Shown here piece after piece: positions 1 through 6,332 of a stretch of DNA of 11,626 nt. The DNA comes from DATLAN01 sp035527455. GTDB lineage: Bacteria > Planctomycetota > Planctomycetia > Pirellulales > Thermoguttaceae. Numbering within the stretch: position 1 is the first letter of the stretch; the number at the start of each line of letters is the position of its first letter. Where the stretch lies: positions 1 through 11,626 of the forward strand of contig DATLAN010000267.1 in assembly GCA_035527455.1 (NCBI GenBank). Direction: 5' to 3'. The notes under the pieces were generated by a model. It did no database searches, was not told the DNA's origin, and was given only the letters and a program-made list of their open reading frames with translations. Made by a program: the position numbers and the translations under genes.

Positions 1-167
1 GTTTTCCAGACGACGTTTTCCGTCTCGCTCCAGGTGATCGGCAGCCCCGTCGCGTCGCTATGCCCGTCGCCGGACGGCCCGCGGAACTGCGGCCAGTTCT
101 CGGCAGCGAAGGCTACAGATAAAGACGCGGCAAGAAGAATCGCAATAGTCAAACCGGCTCTAATCAC
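1..167 (-). CDS. PQQ-like beta-propeller secreted protein B (N-terminal fragment, runs off window)
   Basis: Only the first 55 codons are in the window; the rest lies to the left of position 1. The start is GTG at 165-167, with a good Shine-Dalgarno (AGAGGAGC) 6 bases upstream. Residues 1-22 form a signal peptide: a short basic start (IRAG), a hydrophobic core and an AFA-A cleavage site. The mature part opens with ENWPQFRGPSGDGHSDATG and continues into SETENVVWK, almost the same as the protein at 2645-3898 (about 29 of 34 comparable residues identical). Proteins with this opening are beta-propellers built from PQQ-like blades, common in planctomycetes, exported to the periplasm or cell surface, and of mostly unknown substrate. 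It lies 76 bases after the TIM-barrel gene on the same strand, so it is probably the last visible gene of that cluster. Family assignment is firm; function is unknown. Confidence 0.85.
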   Translation of the reverse strand, partial: MIRAGLTIAILLAASLSVAFAAENWPQFRGPSGDGHSDATGLPITWSETENVVWK

Positions 168-243
168 GGATCGCTCCTCTGTTACGTCTGTTCTCTGCTG
201 TTCGAATCCCTTCGGTACTCACGATGAACGCACGATCTTGTTG

Positions 244-1131
244 TCACTTCTCCTCGGCAGCCAAACGCGCGGAGAATTGTTGCCAGGCAGCCATCGAACG
301 AGTCAGGTTGTCCCGCACGTCGCCTTGAATCCCGTAGCACTGCAACCCGACGGGGCCGGTGTAACCGACTTCCTTCAGCACGGCGAGGAACTTGCCGTTG
401 TCGAACGAGCCGCGGTCGAGCGTTTGGATCCAGCCTTGGCGCTGCGATCGGGTGATGTTCCGCTCGGAGCCGTTGATCGTGACGGCCAACAAGTAGGGCG
501 CCGCCAGACGCAGCACCGGTCGCGGGTCTTCCTCCTCGTCGACGGCCAGCCAGTGGCAGAGGTTGAAGGTCACGCCCACGTTCTCGCGATCCGCCTTCTC
601 GGCCACCCGCACGGCGTCTTCCACGCGTTCGAGCCAGTCGCCCACGTGCGGGTAGAGGGCCACGCTGATCCCGGACGCGGCGGCCATGTCGGCGATTTCG
701 CGGACGATTTCGACCGCCCGGGCGTCGTGCTCGGCGGTCGAGGGCGGCTGTCCTTGAACCATCAAACCGAGACTCGTCTGGTGCCCTTTCAGGGATTCGA
801 TGACCTGCTTCAATCGCGGGTCGTACGCGGGCTTTTGCGGATCGAGCGACGCCCTGACGTAGACCTGGAAGAGCTTCAGGCCGTTGTCGTCGGCGGCCTT
901 GATCGCTTCGTCCACGCCGTCGAGCCAGACGTGGGCCATGCCGTCGTAGCCGAGTTCCTTGAGCAGCTTCGCCTGGTCGGCCGGCGTGCGATAACGCGCG
1001 TCGTGCGTGCTGACGCACAGGGCGAAGAAGGGATTGGAAAGACCCTTCTCGGCCGGCGCGTTCTCGGCCGGCAGGGCCTTCGGTGCCAGGCACAGGACGA
1101 TCGCGGCGATAACGCTGGGTAGCAGGTTCAT
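244..1131 (-). CDS. Secreted xylose-isomerase-like TIM-barrel protein (sugar phosphate isomerase/epimerase family)
   Basis: 295 residues. The N-terminus (residues 1-22, hydrophobic, ending ALPA-E) looks like a signal peptide, so the protein probably acts outside the cytoplasm. The rest matches the AP-endonuclease-2/xylose-isomerase-like TIM barrel seen in sugar epimerases: LKELGYDGMAHVW (57-69), a helix-rich centre, VALYPHVGDWLERVEDAV (157-174), NVGVTFNLCHW (184-194), and a closing VGYTGPVGLQCYGIQGD (254-270). Such barrels normally use a Glu-Asp-His-Glu set of metal ligands. Here the matching strands show H162, N190 with H193, and Q263, so the usual acidic ligands seem replaced. Its activity may therefore differ from that of classic isomerases. 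The ATG is preceded by TAAGGAGCC, in which the stop codon of the upstream oxidoreductase overlaps the ribosome-binding site. The 9-base gap points to one mRNA and coupled translation. Substrate unknown; a carbohydrate or cyclitol is the family expectation. Confidence 0.88.
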   Translation of the reverse strand: MNLLPSVIAAIVLCLAPKALPAENAPAEKGLSNPFFALCVSTHDARYRTPADQAKLLKELGYDGMAHVWLDGVDEAIKAADDNGLKLFQVYVRASLDPQKPAYDPRLKQVIESLKGHQTSLGLMVQGQPPSTAEHDARAVEIVREIADMAAASGISVALYPHVGDWLERVEDAVRVAEKADRENVGVTFNLCHWLAVDEEEDPRPVLRLAAPYLLAVTINGSERNITRSQRQGWIQTLDRGSFDNGKFLAVLKEVGYTGPVGLQCYGIQGDVRDNLTRSMAAWQQFSARLAAEEK

Positions 1132-1140
1132 GATGGCTCC

Positions 1141-2478
1141 TTATGGTTGTTTCGGCTTGTGGATCGGCTTGTCGATCAGCGCGTTGGCCGCGTCGTTGTC
1201 GAGGAAGCGCTCGGTGGCCGGGTCCCACTTGAGCTTCTCGCCGACCTGGATGGCGATGTGGCCCAGGTGGCAGAGCGACGTGACCCGATGTCCGACTTCG
1301 GCCGGCTCGAGGGTTTCTTGGCGCGACTTGACGCAGTCGATGAAGTCCTGCTTGTCGCTCTTGAAGCGGAAACGGATTTCGTCTGGGCCGATCTCCGACT
1401 CGAGAATCGACGCCGGTTCCGCCCGGACGGTGCCGAAATCGCCATAGACCCAGCCCTTGGTCCCTTCGATGCGGAAGTACGGATTCTCGGTGCGATAGGT
1501 CCAGCGGACGCCGTTGGCGAAGCGGTACTTGATCTCGAACTTGAGCAGCACGTTCCAGAAGCTTTCCGGCGGCGGGTACTGGCCGGTGCCTTCCACCTCG
1601 ACCGGCCCGGTGCGTTCGAGGCCGGTACACCACATGGCGCCGTCGTCGAGATGGGCGCCCCAGTTGGTGATCATGCCGTCGCAGTAGAAGAGGTGGCGCA
1701 TCCAGCCGGGCCGGCCGTACGACTTGGGCGGGTGCACGCGCCGCTCGGTATACGGCGCCCTAGGTGCCGGGCCTTGCCAGCGCTCGTAGTCGAGTTCTTT
1801 CGGCACGGGCATTTCCGGCTGCGGGGGGCAACCGACGTCGCTGCCGGGCACGCCGACGGTGACCGTGTGGACCTGGCCGATCCGCCCGTTGCGGACCAGC
1901 TCGGCCGCCCGATGCACGCCCCGGGTCGAACGCAACTCGCTGTCCACGCGGAACACCCGCCGGAGCTTCGCCGCCGTGTCGCTCAGGCGGCGTCCCTCGG
2001 CGATGGTTCGCGTGATGGGCTTCTCCAGCGAGACGTCCTTGCCGGCCTCCATCGCGGCGATCGCCATGGGGACGTGCCAGTGGTCGGGCGTGGAGATCAT
2101 CACGGCGTCGATGTCCTCGCGCTCGAGCACCTCGCGGAAATCGACGTACGCCGCACAGCCGGTGAACTTGCCCGCGGGCGTGGCCTTGGCATACTGGGCT
2201 TCGATCGCGCTTTTCGCGTTTTCCATCCGCCAGGAGTCGACGTCGCAGACGGCCACAAGCTGCACGTCGTCCATTTCGAGGAACTGCTTCATGTTCCTGA
2301 GATAGGCCTGGCGGCCGGTGCCGATCATGCCGACGGTGACGCGGCTGCCCGGCGGGGTGTGGCCGTCGGCACCGCGTGCCGCGGCGGGTATGAACGCCGG
2401 TACGGCCCAGGCAGCGGCGGTCGCTGTTGCAGTCCGCTTGAGGAAGTTCCGCCGGCTCAACGAAGATTTGTTGCCCAT
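1141..2478 (-). CDS. Tat-exported Gfo/Idh/MocA family oxidoreductase
   Basis: 445 residues from the ATG at 2476-2478. This start was chosen because it gives a clean twin-arginine signal (SRRNFLKR, residues 8-15, then an Ala-rich stretch to about 37) and has GGGAGC about 10 bases upstream; an in-frame ATG at 2595 would add 39 residues with no homologous look. The N-terminal Rossmann fold has the NAD(P)-binding loop GMIGTGR (50-56), the end-of-strand acid D79, TPDHWH (130-135) and the family hallmark EKP (152-154). The C-terminal alpha/beta domain carries DGMITNWGAHLDDGAMW (267-283), where H276 is the likely catalytic or substrate-binding histidine. Family members oxidise or reduce sugars and cyclitols with tightly held NAD(P). 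The Tat signal means it folds with cofactor in the cytoplasm and is then exported. It is followed after 9 bases by the TIM-barrel gene, a pairing that suggests joint sugar oxidation/isomerisation outside the cytoplasm. Substrate cannot be read from the sequence. Confidence 0.93.
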   Translation of the reverse strand: MGNKSSLSRRNFLKRTATATAAAWAVPAFIPAAARGADGHTPPGSRVTVGMIGTGRQAYLRNMKQFLEMDDVQLVAVCDVDSWRMENAKSAIEAQYAKATPAGKFTGCAAYVDFREVLEREDIDAVMISTPDHWHVPMAIAAMEAGKDVSLEKPITRTIAEGRRLSDTAAKLRRVFRVDSELRSTRGVHRAAELVRNGRIGQVHTVTVGVPGSDVGCPPQPEMPVPKELDYERWQGPAPRAPYTERRVHPPKSYGRPGWMRHLFYCDGMITNWGAHLDDGAMWCTGLERTGPVEVEGTGQYPPPESFWNVLLKFEIKYRFANGVRWTYRTENPYFRIEGTKGWVYGDFGTVRAEPASILESEIGPDEIRFRFKSDKQDFIDCVKSRQETLEPAEVGHRVTSLCHLGHIAIQVGEKLKWDPATERFLDNDAANALIDKPIHKPKQP

Positions 2479-2523
2479 GTCGATTGCTCCCGAGTTGGTG
2501 TTTTTTGAACGCACGCAACCTCT

Positions 2524-2552
2524 ATGATAATTGAAGACCCCGCCCGCATAAA
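2524..2552 (-). promoter_or_regulatory. Weak candidate promoter for the MocA/TIM-barrel genes
   Basis: On the minus strand a TATCAT -10 box (2524-2529) lies 17 bases from a poor -35 (TTTATG, 2547-2552). The implied start of transcription is about 38 bases before the oxidoreductase ATG. The -10 is good and the -35 is not, so read-through from the propeller gene upstream is an equal possibility. Confidence 0.3.
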
Positions 2553-2580
2553 GCCGCGACCGGTGGTCGCGCCCCAGTTC

Positions 2581-2631
2581 GCTGCGAAGCCGCAAGCGGC
2601 TGGCGTTTGCTGCGAAGCCGCGAGCGGCTGG
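2581..2631. repeat. Pair of direct 23-base repeats, each a small hairpin (family A)
   Basis: Two copies, 2581-2603 and 2609-2631, differ at one base (CGCAAGCGG versus CGCGAGCGG). Each contains AGCCGC-NN-GCGGCT, a 6-bp stem with a two-base loop. They lie in the 166-base gap between propeller A and the oxidoreductase, just after the propeller A stop codon, where a transcript could fold into two successive hairpins. There is no T-run, so it is not a classical terminator. The layout resembles a REP-type intergenic repeat. Confidence 0.75.
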
Positions 2632-2644
2632 AGAATGACCGTAT

Positions 2645-3898
2645 TCAACGCTCCTCGCTTCCCCGGTCGAGCCGATACAAGTGCGTGTCGGTGCGCAGGA
2701 AAATCGCGTTGCCGGCCGCCGCGGGGGAAGCCATCAACCGGCCCGGCAATTCGTTGACCGCCAGGATTTTGCACTGCCGGTCGGGGCGGATCACGGTGGT
2801 GTCGGCCTCTTCATTGAAGAAGTAGATCCGGCCGTCGGCGTAGAGGGGCGACGCCGAGCAGTCGCCGCGGAGACGCTCCTTCCAAACGAGTTGCCCGGTT
2901 TTGGCCTCCACGCACGAGGCCACCCCGTCGTCGTTGACCATGAAGAGCCATTCGTCGATCAGCAGCAGCGAAGGCGTGGCCGGCATGCCGGTGTCGATCC
3001 TCCAGACGATCCGATCTTCCGTCACGTCTCCGCGACCGTCGGGCCGAAGCGCCCACAGCTCGGGAAAGTCGTAATCGATCACCATATACACCAGGCCGTG
3101 ACCGAACAACGGCCGCGGCGTCATCGACCAGCCGCGAAGCGGGATCTTCCAGAGTTCCCGCCCGTCGGTCGGGTCGTACGCCAGCGCGGCCTTCGCGCAC
3201 GGGCTGATCAACTGCAAGCGGCCGTCGAATTCGATCACCGTCGGCGTGCAGAATGCCTTGCGGTGATAGAGGTTCACGGCGGTGTAATCGACCGAGCGGT
3301 CGGTCTTCCAGACCGTTTGGCCGGTGGCCTTGTCCAGCGCCACGGCGTACTGCACGTCCATGCCGTCGACGGGAAAGATCAACAGCCCGCCGAACGGGAT
3401 GGGCGACGAGCCGGGCCCCATGTGATGGTCGCAATTCAGATCGCGTCGGGCCCAGATCGTCTGGCCGGTCCGGGTGTCCAGGCACGCCGTGCCGTAGGTT
3501 CCGTAATGCACGTACACGCGGCCTTCCTCGATCACCGGCGTGGGCGAGGCGTAGCTGTTGATCGGGGCGATCCGCTCCGGCCGCTCGACGTCGAACACCT
3601 TCACGTCGTGGACGAGCTTGCCCGTCCGGCGATCGACGCACACGGCGAACAACCGCGTGCCGTCCGCGGTGGCGGTGGTGACCCAGACCTGGTCCTGCCA
3701 CACCACGGGCGAGGACCAGCCGCGGTCGTGGATGGGCGTTTTCCAGGCGACGTTTTCCGTTTCGCTCCACGTTAGCGGCAGGTCGGTCGCGTCGCTGTGC
3801 CCGTCGCCGGCCGGGCCGCGGAACTGGGGCCAGTTTTCGCCCGCGGAGACCAAACCGATGGGGAACGTCAAGAGGACAATCAAGAGCGCGACTCGCAT
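2645..3898 (-). CDS. PQQ-like beta-propeller secreted protein A
   Basis: 417 residues from the ATG at 3896-3898, preceded by TTAAGGAACC (good ribosome-binding site). Upstream in-frame codons run into the palindromic element at 4002-4131 and were excluded. Residues 1-19 are a signal peptide ending VSA-G. The mature protein begins ENWPQFRGPAGDGHSDATD and then shows at least four repeated blade motifs of the PQQ-like type: DTRTGQTIW, DKATGQTVW, DPTDGRELW and EAKTGQLVW. These make a seven- or eight-bladed propeller like that of BamB or of quinoprotein dehydrogenases. Residues needed for real PQQ binding were not identified, so a scaffold or binding role is as likely as an enzyme. It heads the minus-strand group with the MocA oxidoreductase and TIM-barrel protein. 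A close paralogue begins at 167, so the group is bracketed by two versions of this protein. Family is firm; role unknown. Confidence 0.92.
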   Translation of the reverse strand: MRVALLIVLLTFPIGLVSAGENWPQFRGPAGDGHSDATDLPLTWSETENVAWKTPIHDRGWSSPVVWQDQVWVTTATADGTRLFAVCVDRRTGKLVHDVKVFDVERPERIAPINSYASPTPVIEEGRVYVHYGTYGTACLDTRTGQTIWARRDLNCDHHMGPGSSPIPFGGLLIFPVDGMDVQYAVALDKATGQTVWKTDRSVDYTAVNLYHRKAFCTPTVIEFDGRLQLISPCAKAALAYDPTDGRELWKIPLRGWSMTPRPLFGHGLVYMVIDYDFPELWALRPDGRGDVTEDRIVWRIDTGMPATPSLLLIDEWLFMVNDDGVASCVEAKTGQLVWKERLRGDCSASPLYADGRIYFFNEEADTTVIRPDRQCKILAVNELPGRLMASPAAAGNAIFLRTDTHLYRLDRGSEER

Positions 3899-3948
3899 GA
3901 TCGGTTCCTTAACTCCGGGAGTTGTTGCCAACGGCCGTTGTGGGAGCC

Positions 3949-3978
3949 ATTGTACACGACCGGAGCGCCACAGCACAA
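3949..3978 (-). promoter_or_regulatory. Candidate promoter for propeller A
   Basis: Minus-strand TACAAT -10 (3949-3954) in the context GTGTACAATGG, with a weak -35 (TTGTGC, 3973-3978) at an 18-base spacing. It predicts a leader of about 44 bases before the ATG at 3898. The same GTACAATG core occurs in the promoter of the DUF39 operon at 9494-9499. Confidence 0.5.
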
Positions 3979-4001
3979 CAAACCGTCGTGGTCGTGGTGG
4001 A

Positions 4002-4131
4002 CCGTTTAGCGGGCGGGCTTGCCCGCCGTTCCAGTGGCCGTAATGCCAGTTGCCGCGATGCCGGTGGTCGCAATGCCGGTGGTCGCGATGCCGGTGGCAG
4101 TCCACGGCGGGCAAGCCCGCCCGCTAAACGG
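4002..4131. repeat. 130-base palindromic element with perfect 28-base inverted arms (family B)
   Basis: The arms at 4002-4029 and 4104-4131 are exact reverse complements over 28 bases; the match stops abruptly on both sides. Each arm also holds its own hairpin, GGCGGGC-TT-GCCCGCC on the plus strand, so the element is a hairpin unit paired with its inverted copy, like a REP doublet. The 74-base centre is mostly 15-base tandem units (listed separately). It lies between the glutamate-synthase-type gene's terminator and the propeller A promoter. It has no transposase and no obvious target-site duplication, so it may be a non-autonomous mobile repeat. Open frames through it were judged not to be genes. 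Confidence 0.85.
4037..4096. repeat. Four tandem 15-base units inside the palindromic element
   Basis: Units at 4037-4051, 4052-4066, 4067-4081 and 4082-4096 share the pattern GYCGCRATGCCGGTG. The last three differ from each other at only one or two bases and the first is the most diverged. The period is a multiple of three, so every frame reads as a short amino-acid repeat, which explains the spurious open frames here. Confidence 0.85.
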
Positions 4132-4170
4132 CCTGACGCTGCGCCGATGCAGCGCCGCCGATCCATAAGA

Positions 4171-4205
4171 AAAGCGGCCTCGCCGATTGGGGGCGAGGCC
4201 GCTTT
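4171..4205 (-). terminator. Strong intrinsic terminator of the glutamate-synthase-type gene
   Basis: A perfect 14-bp stem (AAAGCGGCCTCGCC at 4171-4184 with its complement at 4192-4205) closes a 7-base loop. On the minus strand the stem runs into TTTTCTTAT, giving the T-rich tail of a rho-independent terminator 36 bases after the stop codon at 4241. The other strand is followed by TGTTCTTTC, so weak action in the plus direction is possible. Confidence 0.88.
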
Positions 4206-4240
4206 GTTCTTTCAATACGCAATTCGTCGTGCCGTAGCGA

Positions 4241-5833
4241 TCAGGCGTCGAGGATTGCCTCGGCTTCTTCGCGATAGGCGTCCATCACGAACGGAATGCC
4301 GGTGACGTCGGCACATTCCCTGGTCAGGCTGAAGATCTCCTTGCGGGTGATCGAAGGGACGCTGAAGCAGCGTGCTCCGGCCATCAACTGCTGCAGGCCG
4401 ATGGACATCTTCTCGGCGTAAGAGAAGATGCCGATGGCCCCCAGCGGGATGTTCTTCATCTCGTTTTTGCCCACGATCTCGGCCACCTGCTCGTAGCAGA
4501 TGAAGATCTCTTCGACCTTGCTGCCGTACTGGGCCACGTTCTTGGGCAGTCCGCCGTTGTTCATCCAGTTGGTCACGTTCTTGCCGACCATGCCCGGGAT
4601 CATCAACGCCCGGCCCATGCAGACGGCCTTCACGTACGGGGCTCCCAGGGCGAGGCACTTGAAGATGTGGTCCTCGGCGCTGAAGCCGCCGGCGAAGGCC
4701 ATGTCGGGCACGCGCTCGCCCTTGGCGGCCAGCTTACCGGCGAACTGGGCGGCGGCCGCGTGCAGGTAGATGGCCGGCACGCCCCACTCTTCCATCATCC
4801 GCCAGGGGCTCATGCCGGTGCCGCCGGGCGCGCCGTCGATGGTCAACAGGTCGATCTTGGCCTTGCTTCCCCACTTGATGGCCATGGCCAGTTCACGCAG
4901 CGGATAGGCACCCGTCTTCAAGGTGATCCGCTCGAAGCCCAGGTTGCGCAGCCGGTCGCACTCGGCCATGAAACCTTCCTGGTCGACGAATCCCAGCCGG
5001 CTGTGGCGCTCGAATTCCTTGATGGCGCCTTCCTTGAACGCGGCCTGGATCACCGGATTGGACGGATCGGGCGTGACGATGTAGCCGCGCTTCTGCAGCT
5101 CCAGCGCCCGTTCCAGCGAACCCACCTTGATCTCGCCGCCGATGCACTTGGCGCCTTGGCCCCACTTCAGCTCGATGGTCTTCAAGCCGTGCTTCTTGCT
5201 GACGTACTCGGCCACTCCCAGCCGGGTGTCTTCGACGTTCATCTGGACGAGGATCTCGCCCAGCCCGCGGTGATAACGCCGGTACGTCTCGATCCGGCGG
5301 TCCATGTCGGGGGAGGAGGCGATCTTGCCCTTGGAGTCGAGTTCCAGTTGGGGGTCGATGCCGCAGACGTTCTCGCCGCAGACCAGCGTCACGCCGGCGA
5401 TCGCCGCACCGACGGCGAAGTGCTCCCAGTTCTTTCGGGCGATCTCGGTGGAACCCAGCGCGCCGGTAAAGACCGGGGCGGCCATCTTGACCTTCTGATC
5501 CCAGCCGTACTCGGTCCCGATGTTGACGCTGGGGAAGGTGCACGTATCCGGGTTGGCTGTCTGGCCGTCGGGCAGCCCCGCTCCGCCCAAGGCGTAACCT
5601 TGGATGTTCAAGTGGGAATAGTCGACCGGGTAGTCCTTGTCGGCGCCGGCGGTTACCTCGCCGTAGGGGCCGGGATAGAGCAACTCGCGGCCACGGAAGG
5701 TGGCGCGAAACACCTCGCAGTTGCCGGTGCAACCGTCCACGCAACGGGAACAGAGTCCCGACTGGGGAACTACCGAACGCGAGCGGTTCGATGACAGGGT
5801 TGCATCATTGGCATTAGGTCGCTGAAGATTCAC
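4241..5833 (-). CDS. FMN-binding glutamate-synthase-type protein with N-terminal Cys cluster motif
   Basis: 530 residues from a GTG start (5831-5833), with AAGGAG 8 bases upstream. The bulk is the FMN-binding glutamate synthase domain, a TIM barrel: LTIDGAPGGTGMSP (around 330-345) is the GGTG flavin/substrate loop, and AGGFSAEDHIFKCLALGAPYVKAV matches the second phosphate-binding region. It lacks the amidotransferase domain of full GltB, and no Cys motif for the GltB 3Fe-4S cluster is seen. Instead the N-terminus has C28-x2-C31-x3-C35-x3-C39, which could hold an Fe-S cluster. Stand-alone versions like this are found in archaea and many anaerobes; they are annotated as glutamate synthases, but their reaction (glutamine- or ammonia-linked, electron donor) is often untested. 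It forms its own unit, with a promoter at 6023-6051 and a terminator at 4171-4205. Domain call is firm; true substrate uncertain. Confidence 0.9.
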   Translation of the reverse strand: MNLQRPNANDATLSSNRSRSVVPQSGLCSRCVDGCTGNCEVFRATFRGRELLYPGPYGEVTAGADKDYPVDYSHLNIQGYALGGAGLPDGQTANPDTCTFPSVNIGTEYGWDQKVKMAAPVFTGALGSTEIARKNWEHFAVGAAIAGVTLVCGENVCGIDPQLELDSKGKIASSPDMDRRIETYRRYHRGLGEILVQMNVEDTRLGVAEYVSKKHGLKTIELKWGQGAKCIGGEIKVGSLERALELQKRGYIVTPDPSNPVIQAAFKEGAIKEFERHSRLGFVDQEGFMAECDRLRNLGFERITLKTGAYPLRELAMAIKWGSKAKIDLLTIDGAPGGTGMSPWRMMEEWGVPAIYLHAAAAQFAGKLAAKGERVPDMAFAGGFSAEDHIFKCLALGAPYVKAVCMGRALMIPGMVGKNVTNWMNNGGLPKNVAQYGSKVEEIFICYEQVAEIVGKNEMKNIPLGAIGIFSYAEKMSIGLQQLMAGARCFSVPSITRKEIFSLTRECADVTGIPFVMDAYREEAEAILDA

Positions 5834-5838
5834 GACAA

Positions 5839-5870
5839 TTTCTCCTTGGCACGGTTTCTCCTTGGCACGG
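5839..5870 (-). promoter_or_regulatory. Duplicated Shine-Dalgarno segment (2 x 16 bases)
   Basis: An exact 16-base tandem duplication (5839-5854 and 5855-5870). On the minus strand each copy reads CCGTGCCAAGGAGAAA, so there are two AAGGAG sites. The inner one is 8 bases from the GTG start of the glutamate-synthase-type gene; the outer is 16 bases further away and too distant to serve the same start. Confidence 0.8.
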
Positions 5871-6022
5871 TCCTGACGACTGTTTTCGATCCGTAGCGGA
5901 TCACGAAGTTATTTTGGAGCGTTTCGCCGACATCGACTGGCGGCGGATTCTGCCCCACTCTACGGATGGGTGTCTCCGGCGATGCATACCTGCCCCAGCC
6001 ACTTCGACCTCCCACACGTTGA

Positions 6023-6051
6023 ATGATATCGACTGAAGAAGCCGGCGTCAA
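6023..6051 (-). promoter_or_regulatory. Promoter of the glutamate-synthase-type gene
   Basis: On the minus strand, TTGACG (-35, 6046-6051), a 17-base spacer and TATCAT (-10, 6023-6028) match the housekeeping consensus well. Transcription would begin near 6016 and leave a leader of about 180 bases, long enough to carry regulation. Confidence 0.65.
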
Positions 6052-6276
6052 CAAACGAAGCGGTAACATAAGCAACTCTAATAGCAAGTATTAGCGCCTG
6101 GCTGCCTCGCACACGAAAACCAGGCGACCGTCGCGGACTTGACAGAGCCGCCACCAGACCCGGCTGCCGAGTTAAGGGGAGCCTGGGATTCTGTGCGCGT
6201 TTTGACGGATGTGCTCCGACGAATTTCGCCCGTTCCGAATTCCGGCCGTCACGCCCGGTGGAGTTGGGCTTCCCGC

Positions 6277-6285
6277 TGGTAGAAT
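6277..6285 (+). promoter_or_regulatory. Possible extended -10 promoter for the small membrane protein
   Basis: TGGTAGAAT has the TGn extension followed by a TAGAAT -10 box (6280-6285). No -35 box at normal spacing is visible. The implied leader is about 40 bases, ending at a good ribosome-binding site (AGGAGG) before the ATG at 6333. Confidence 0.4.
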
Positions 6286-6332
6286 GGAGGAAGCGGCCTT
6301 TCCCAAAAAAGCCCCTGGGGCAGGAGGCGATC

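Larger units (their letters stand above)
5834..6332. other. Intergenic region between divergent genes
   Basis: About 500 bases without a convincing gene. It contains the duplicated ribosome-binding segment, the minus-strand promoter at 6023-6051 with a leader of roughly 180 bases, a small hairpin GATCCG-TAG-CGGATC at 5888-5902 within that leader, and a possible plus-strand promoter near 6280. An 85-codon minus-strand frame here overlaps the leader and has no protein-like features. No known riboswitch fold was recognised in the leader. Confidence 0.6.

Noticed and set aside
34..1122. Long plus-strand open frame opposite the TIM-barrel gene
   Set aside because: It mirrors the codons of the minus-strand gene, has no ribosome-binding site and its translation is Arg/Val/Gly-rich without domains.
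1147..2508. 453-codon plus-strand frame opposite the MocA gene
   Set aside because: Shadow of a GC-rich gene. The minus-strand protein has a Tat signal, a dinucleotide loop and the EKP motif; this one has nothing recognisable.
2681..3775. 364-codon plus-strand frame opposite propeller A
   Set aside because: Antisense shadow rich in Arg, Gly and Val, with no domain or start signals.
4002..4131. CRISPR array or insertion sequence
   Set aside because: The 15-base units have no spacers, and there is no transposase or direct target duplication next to the arms.
3922..4305. Plus- and minus-strand frames through the palindromic element, encoding pentapeptide-like repeats
   Set aside because: The peptide repeats follow from the 15-base DNA repeat whose period is a multiple of three. 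The frames cross a terminator and have no ribosome-binding site.
4667..5794. 375-codon plus-strand frame opposite the glutamate-synthase-type gene
   Set aside because: Antisense shadow; the minus strand holds a well-conserved enzyme.
5830..6087. 85-codon minus-strand frame before the glutamate-synthase-type gene
   Set aside because: It spans the predicted promoter and leader, has no ribosome-binding site and overlaps the real start codon.
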